Assembly (NCBI GenBank): GCA_001970955.1
Contig: MPUH01000024.1
Span: forward strand, 1 to 64,000
Length of the DNA: 64,000 nt
From: Stentor coeruleus
Taxonomy: Eukaryota > Ciliophora > Heterotrichea > Heterotrichida > Stentoridae
Direction: 5' to 3'
The notes under the pieces were generated by a model. That model saw nothing but the letters and a program-made list of their open reading frames with translations, was not told the origin of the DNA and searched no databases. The translations under genes were made by a program, and so were the position numbers. This document shows positions 59,409 through 64,000 of the stretch, piece after piece. Numbering within the stretch: position 1 is the stretch's first letter; the number at the start of each line of letters is the position of its first letter.

Positions 59409-60110
59409 GGTTAGTATAATTCTTCATTAGATCTTAATATGGAAGTTTTTAAAATTTAATTTAGTGTTAAATTTAGATAATTCTATTGGAAGTTTTTTAT
59501 GCTTTAATATGAGAATTTATGTTTTGTATGATTTTGGAGATAATTAAAATTGTTTAATTTCACAACTTAAAACCCATTTATGCTTTAATATGAGAATTTA
59601 TGTTTTGTATGATTTTGGAGATAATTAAAATTGTTTAATTTCACAACTTAAAACCCATTTAAAAATAATAAAAATCATATGATAAATATAATATTTATAA
59701 AATTGGTAAATAGCATAGACTCGAAAATTTATTATGAAATACATTCTATCCTATAACCTTAAAATATAAAATATATAATCACTTTTAATACTATTAATAC
59801 ATAATCAAATTTCCATATTAATTATAACACAAATCTTTATCAACACCATAAAATTCTAGTCAAATTACCCTATTTATAGTATCCAAAATTATATCTCCCT
59901 AACTATTTCCAAAACTAATAAACATCTATTATATCTTAAAATATATTTACTACTTTAATATATTTTCTTTCTTATAACCTCCCATAACTTACTCCATAAC
60001 AAAAATCTAATTTCCCAATAACCCTTCTAATATTTTCTTAAACAAACTCAATTTCCTACTTCATATAAATAAAAAATTCCTTTTACCCAGTTTATTATCA
60101 CATATTATAA
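59409..60110. promoter_or_regulatory. Divergent intergenic region
   Basis: About 700 bp between the starts of the Myb gene (minus) and SRP68 (plus). It contains a perfect 81-bp tandem duplication at 59500-59661. From about 59870 to 60110 the plus strand is C-rich and almost G-free, the typical upstream character in this window. Confidence 0.5.
59500..59661. repeat. Two-copy 81-bp tandem repeat
   Basis: A unit starting tgctttaatatgagaattta at 59500 and ending aaaacccattta recurs immediately at 59581. The copies look identical across all 81 bases and no N is present. It lies about 90 bp upstream of the Myb gene start. Confidence 0.92.
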
Positions 60111-61613
60111 ATGGTTAAAGTCGAGATAATCGCTACAATAAAGTCGTCTCAACTGTTAAATGGGCTTAAACATAGCGATTACCAAAGATATCGTCGTTAC
60201 TGTGCAAAGAAACTAAGAAAACTGCGGAAATCTTTAAAGTTCTTCTACGGCCATGGAAAATTTGAGAAAAAAGCTATTTCCCCTGAACTTTGCCAAGACT
60301 CCAGATATATCCTCCTGCTTCTTTTTAACGCAGAACGTAGTTGGTCTTATGCAATGCAACTTAGACAACACATATCTTCACACCCATCAGCAGTTGGTAA
60401 AAGGCATTTATTAACAAGATTACGTAAAGCAGTCAAATGGAGTGAAGCTCTAGAGTCAATAGTAAACGCAGTTGGTGATGTTAAAAGCACTTTAGAAGCT
60501 CAAGCCTATAAATCAGTTATGCAAGGCAATCTTGAATTAGAATGTCAGCATTGGGAACAGGCAAGAGACAGTTTTCTTAATGCTCAAGCAGTCTATCTAA
60601 AACTCAATGATGTTGTCGACTCTATAGAATCCGTTGCCATCCAGCAAAAAATATCATCCATTCAGCCTATGATAAAATACTGCCTCCATCAAATCGGACA
60701 TGAAATTTCCACCGAAGAGCTTCTCGAACTGAAATTCCTCAACACTCCAGAATCCCAACTTCTAAACTCCCAAATCGAAAGTTTACTAGCTGAAGCAAGA
60801 CAACAACGTCTTCAATCAGCAGGTAGTATAACAATCAAAGGTAAAACATATACAATTAAAAATGAAAAAGCTAGACTTGCCTTACAAAAAGCTGAAGAAG
60901 TTTTTATGGTTATGGAAAAAGCACAAGAAAAACTTGAATATTTTACAGAAGCATTTGGATATTATGATGAAGCTTGTAGGTATATTAAAAAAGAAAAAGA
61001 TGATAGAAATGCTGCTGGGGATATAGGTGAAGCTACTGTATGGGGTAATTTACTTGATGCTATAGCTGAATTGAAATCAGCAAGAATTATTGAAAGAAAT
61101 CTTGAACTTGCACGTTTAGCTGAAGTGAAATTTGAAGATGAAAGTGATTTAGTGTTTAAAGGGGGAAAGGCTAAAGGAAAACCTGCGGAGATTGTTAAGG
61201 TATATGATGTGGTGTTGAATAGTATGAAAGGAGATCAGGATACACAGAAACAAGCGTTTTTGAGAGGGAAGAGAGCTTTTTATATGAGTTTGGTTTATCT
61301 TTATAGTGAGAAATGGTTGGAAAGTTATGCTTTGTTGCAGAGATGTTTGGAGTTGAATTATGAGGATGGGAAAATAAATGGGCTTATGCTTAAGTTGCAA
61401 GCAATGCTAGCTATTAGTGAGCAAGTTCCTGATATTGGTTCTATGAAGTTGTTTGAAAAACAAGCTGATTTCCCTCCTGAACTTGAAGCTATACCTTGTA
61501 AGCCTGTGTTTTATGATTTAGCACTTGACCATATTGAATATCCTGATTTGACTTCGAAGATCAGAGCTAAAGGTATGTTCCAGAGCATTAAAGGGTGGTT
61601 TGGAAGAGGTTAA
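60111..61613 (+). CDS. SRP68: Signal recognition particle subunit SRP68
   Basis: 500 residues against about 600-630 in animals. SRP68 binds SRP RNA and SRP72 in the cytosolic particle that targets nascent secretory proteins to the ER. The RNA-binding N-terminus is clear: GLKHSDYQRYRRYCAKKLRK, LLLLFNAERSWSYAMQLRQH and KRHLLTRLRKAVKWSEALES are the family signatures. The C-terminal SRP72-binding motif is also recognisable: KPVFYDLALDHIEYPDLTSK, ending in SIKGWFGRG. The middle is of TPR-like helices. It is intron-free and ends at TAA. The large number of secreted proteins in this window suits a conserved SRP, but there is no operon-like link. Confidence 0.93.
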   Translation: MVKVEIIATIKSSQLLNGLKHSDYQRYRRYCAKKLRKLRKSLKFFYGHGKFEKKAISPELCQDSRYILLLLFNAERSWSYAMQLRQHISSHPSAVGKRHLLTRLRKAVKWSEALESIVNAVGDVKSTLEAQAYKSVMQGNLELECQHWEQARDSFLNAQAVYLKLNDVVDSIESVAIQQKISSIQPMIKYCLHQIGHEISTEELLELKFLNTPESQLLNSQIESLLAEARQQRLQSAGSITIKGKTYTIKNEKARLALQKAEEVFMVMEKAQEKLEYFTEAFGYYDEACRYIKKEKDDRNAAGDIGEATVWGNLLDAIAELKSARIIERNLELARLAEVKFEDESDLVFKGGKAKGKPAEIVKVYDVVLNSMKGDQDTQKQAFLRGKRAFYMSLVYLYSEKWLESYALLQRCLELNYEDGKINGLMLKLQAMLAISEQVPDIGSMKLFEKQADFPPELEAIPCKPVFYDLALDHIEYPDLTSKIRAKGMFQSIKGWFGRG

Positions 61614-61831
61614 TCTAAGCTTTATTCTTTAGACTATTATCATTTATAAAATTGTATTAGGATTGATTATTTTTTTTTCAGGGTTATAGAAAATATATGC
61701 TATTTTTAATTTTCAAAGTTTGCAAATATTTTGAGTGAGCTTTAGATATTCATAATTATTATTGCTTTTTTTAGTATTTATACAGTCATAGCTACACTTT
61801 TTAACAAAAAGATATCTAACTTTGATATAAA

Positions 61832-62470
61832 TCATTTTCTTATAAATAGCCTATTTCTTTGATATTGATTTGTATCCTTTTGAATAAGCAAATCAAATTT
61901 TCCTTGATGAATAATATCTTGTAAAATACTCCTAATCACCATAGCTGATACTTTGTATTCAAAGTTTTTCCTTTTAATAGGTAGTTTCCAATCAACTGAA
62001 CAATATAAATTTCTTGATGAAAACATAATAATCCAAGGCTAAGATATTTTATAAGCCATTGGGTCATATTATGAGCTTCATCTAGCATTTCTTTATTTAA
62101 ATAAACTTCTGAATCTCCAACAACTCCACTGTTATCTCCCATAAGATAAGCTATGTTTCCTTAATGCATTATTGCATCAGGCCTTTTTATTTTAGCGTGT
62201 CTTTGAATATTTTTTTTGTCATCATCCGAAATTAGCAAGTACTATAAAGTTTGTTTCTAATATATAATTTTCTATGAGGGTCCTTGCCTCAACACATACT
62301 AACTCAAAACTTTATCTCGGGTTAATTTTTCTAACAACACCCTACTCGAAAAGTCCATCTCAGTTTTCATTAAAAAATATCCTTCCAATAACTTCAATCT
62401 TTTCATATCTTCGCCAGAAAAATACCCATCTCAAGTCTGAGATTTTTCCAAAGTATTTTCACAAAGGTTA
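61832..62470 (-). pseudogene. Decayed unidentified gene
   Basis: Read on the minus strand, 62470 to 61832 gives protein-like stretches broken by several stops and at least one frame change: EGYFLMKTEMDFSSRVLLEK, NIQRHAKIKRPDAI, YLMGDNSGVVGDSEVYLNKE, HNMTQWLIKYLSLG and KVSAMVIRSILQDIIHQGKF. None of the breaks can be removed as a 15- or 16-nt GT..AG intron. The stretches have coding-like composition and read consistently in one direction, so this is probably a gene in decay. I do not recognise the family. The 64-, 68- and 65-residue frames within this span are pieces or antisense shadows of it. Confidence 0.5.
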
Positions 62471-62809
62471 ATTCCCTAACCCCATTTTCAAATTAATCCC
62501 TTTACGTATTACCAAAAATTTTCCAATCATTTCCTACAAGACTGGAAATGAGTTACTTTATTTCCCTAGCCATAAACTCCTCACAAGTAAAATCAAATTC
62601 CTAAACTTCCATTCTAATTACACTATTCAATATCCAAAACTAATCCTATCATATTTAAAAGCCCTAAATAAATTATAACATCTAAAAAGTGTCTAACATA
62701 TTCCAATCCTCATAAAACCTCAAAAATTATATAAAAATCCACCTTAAAAGCATTAATACTACACAAACTCAACAACAGTTCCAAACCTAAATCTTAAACT
62801 AATAAAAAT
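62471..62809. promoter_or_regulatory. Upstream region of the BPI-like gene
   Basis: About 340 bp of C- and A-rich, G-poor plus strand leading to the last gene. It resembles the other upstream regions of plus-strand genes here. No specific site is claimed. Confidence 0.4.
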
Positions 62810-64000
62810 ATGTTGAAGATTTTTGTCCTTATTACCCTTGTGGCCTATACTTCAGCCAGTCAAGGTTTCGTTTTCTCCAGAGGAATCACTGACATGTCCA
62901 AAAACGTCGCCAGCATTGCTCCAAGCATTTTCAACAACTTAACCTTTTCAGACAGCTACCAATCTAGTGTCATCATTTACGATGGGATAGTCCAAGTTAA
63001 CTATACCGTGACGAACTTTACCTTCAAAAACTTCAATGTTCAATCAAACCATGTTGCTGTATCAATATCCAACAATGGATGGATGTCTTTGACCCTAAGC
63101 AACTTCTCATTTAATTTATACTACAACTACAATGAAACAGGATTCAATGTAAATAAATCAGGCCAAGCTATATCAACAATTACCCAATCAAAATTCATCA
63201 TCAATATTTATATTTACTATTTCGATGGAGGTACTGCTGCTATTATAGACGATACTAATATAACATTTACAACTGGAGCTTGCTCTACTATAGCACCTGG
63301 ATTATCAAAGTCGATTATTACAAAAACTAATGATGCCATAGCAAATTATTTAGAATTGCCACAGTTTTTAGGAACTTTACCTAATGTTATGTCTACGTAT
63401 CTTAGTGAGTATTTAGAAAACAATCAATATTCTATTTACCTTAAAGATACATTGTTGTATATGGATAGTCATTTGATGAACAATATAACTTCAACTCCTG
63501 ATTATGTTTCATATCCTATAAATGGGACAATACTTCCTACAAATAATGAAAAACCCACAACTTTGAATATGCCAACTGATTTACCTTTAAGAGTTCCAAG
63601 TGTATATGCTAATGAGTCTCAGGTTATTATATCAAAATACACCCTACAAACTTATTTTAATGCTTTTAATCAAGAATATCCTTTTTCGAACATAACAAGT
63701 TTGCCAAGCGCAATGCCTAATATTTTGATGACAACAAGTGGATATTTCCCTGAAATTTATAATGCTTATGGTGCTGCTAATATGTCTTTTATTTCACAAA
63801 TACCTAATACACCACAGATTTTTATTATGACTGGGAGTGTTGTATTAAGAACTAATATTACTATGGAACTTAATGTTTTAGTTAATGGGGTTTATACAAA
63901 TGTTGTGAATTATTGGTTTAATTCTGAATACCAGTGTGGGATTCAAATAGGTTCGGGTATTGTTTCAGGAAATTGTATGAAACCTAAGGTGCTGAGCTTA
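62810..64000 (+). CDS. Secreted BPI/LBP-family-like protein, N-terminal part (runs off right edge)
   Basis: An ATG at 62810 opens a frame that stays open for 397 codons to the window end. MLKIFVLITLVAYTSASQ is a clear signal peptide. The mature part starts GFVFSRGITDMSKNVASIAP and has alternating amphipathic strands with many N-x-S/T sites: VQVNYTVTNFTFKNFNV, ISNNGWMSLTLSNFSFNLYY. It then has a helix-loop region where paired short Cys are expected, and LPLRVPSVYANESQVIIS. The order, amphipathic helix then long twisted strands (V.N.TF..F.V..), is that of BPI, LBP, CETP and PLTP lipid-binding proteins, which hold lipids or bind bacterial LPS. The match is by pattern only. The C-terminal half is missing. 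Confidence 0.65.
   Translation, partial: MLKIFVLITLVAYTSASQGFVFSRGITDMSKNVASIAPSIFNNLTFSDSYQSSVIIYDGIVQVNYTVTNFTFKNFNVQSNHVAVSISNNGWMSLTLSNFSFNLYYNYNETGFNVNKSGQAISTITQSKFIINIYIYYFDGGTAAIIDDTNITFTTGACSTIAPGLSKSIITKTNDAIANYLELPQFLGTLPNVMSTYLSEYLENNQYSIYLKDTLLYMDSHLMNNITSTPDYVSYPINGTILPTNNEKPTTLNMPTDLPLRVPSVYANESQVIISKYTLQTYFNAFNQEYPFSNITSLPSAMPNILMTTSGYFPEIYNAYGAANMSFISQIPNTPQIFIMTGSVVLRTNITMELNVLVNGVYTNVVNYWFNSEYQCGIQIGSGIVSGNCMKPKVLSL

Noticed and set aside
1-64000. Reassigned stop codons, as in many ciliates
   Set aside because: TAA, TAG and TGA each end recognisable proteins at the expected length, and none occurs inside conserved domains except at the ends of the 15-nt introns.

Overview
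The window looks like a gene-dense stretch of a macronuclear genome from a heterotrich ciliate, most likely Stentor. It is strongly AT-rich. Long ORFs are almost all free of introns. TAA, TAG and TGA all act as stops (for example in the USP, Kelch and DYRK genes), so the code is standard. Three genes can be completed only by removing introns of exactly 15 nt with GTAA..TAG ends. A standard code with 15-nt introns is the known signature of Stentor; assignment to S. coeruleus itself is inference. About 28 protein genes, most closely packed and on both strands, plus two decayed gene relics are described. No tRNA, rRNA, CRISPR array or complete mobile element was seen.

Layout. 1-8.5 kb: the 5' end of a secreted-protein gene running off the left edge, a 1725-aa coiled-coil gene, a zinc-binding/Kelch gene and a hotdog thioesterase. 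8.9-13.6 kb: a short VPS13/chorein gene and a DYRK kinase. 15.1-21.7 kb: a 2209-aa secreted, probably GPI-anchored surface protein with a Gly/Asn repeat. 22.4-23.6 kb: a seven-transmembrane protein fused to an RGS domain. 24-28.3 kb: three coiled-coil or unidentified genes on the minus strand. 28.6-35 kb: a 2088-aa ubiquitin protease. 35.1-41.3 kb: an unidentified gene, a 1440-aa multi-pass membrane protein and a broken paralogous tail of it. 42-47.2 kb: a CAMK/CDPK-like kinase, adenylosuccinate lyase, a RING protein and a peroxisomal MFE-2-type dehydrogenase. 48.3-52.3 kb: an unidentified gene, PCNA, GSK3, a 78-aa gene revealed only by splicing, and histone H2B. 52.9-59.4 kb: an unidentified basic protein, a PLD6/Zucchini-like nuclease, an extremely compact three-gene cluster and a SHAQKYF-class Myb gene. 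60.1-64 kb: SRP68, a decayed gene, and the 5' part of a secreted BPI/LBP-like protein.

The genes do not form one pathway. They mix housekeeping functions (replication, chromatin, SRP, purine and fatty-acid metabolism), signalling (three kinases, 7TM-RGS), proteostasis (USP, RING) and secreted or surface proteins. Neighbouring genes are often tail-to-tail with about 30 bp between them, or head-to-head with very short shared promoters.

Single N bases at 9767, 11853, 14473 and 30045 are each flanked by near-identical direct repeats. These look like unmerged contig ends. Two of them split real genes (VPS13 and USP), which read through in frame when the overlap is collapsed. A further lone N lies at 50312.
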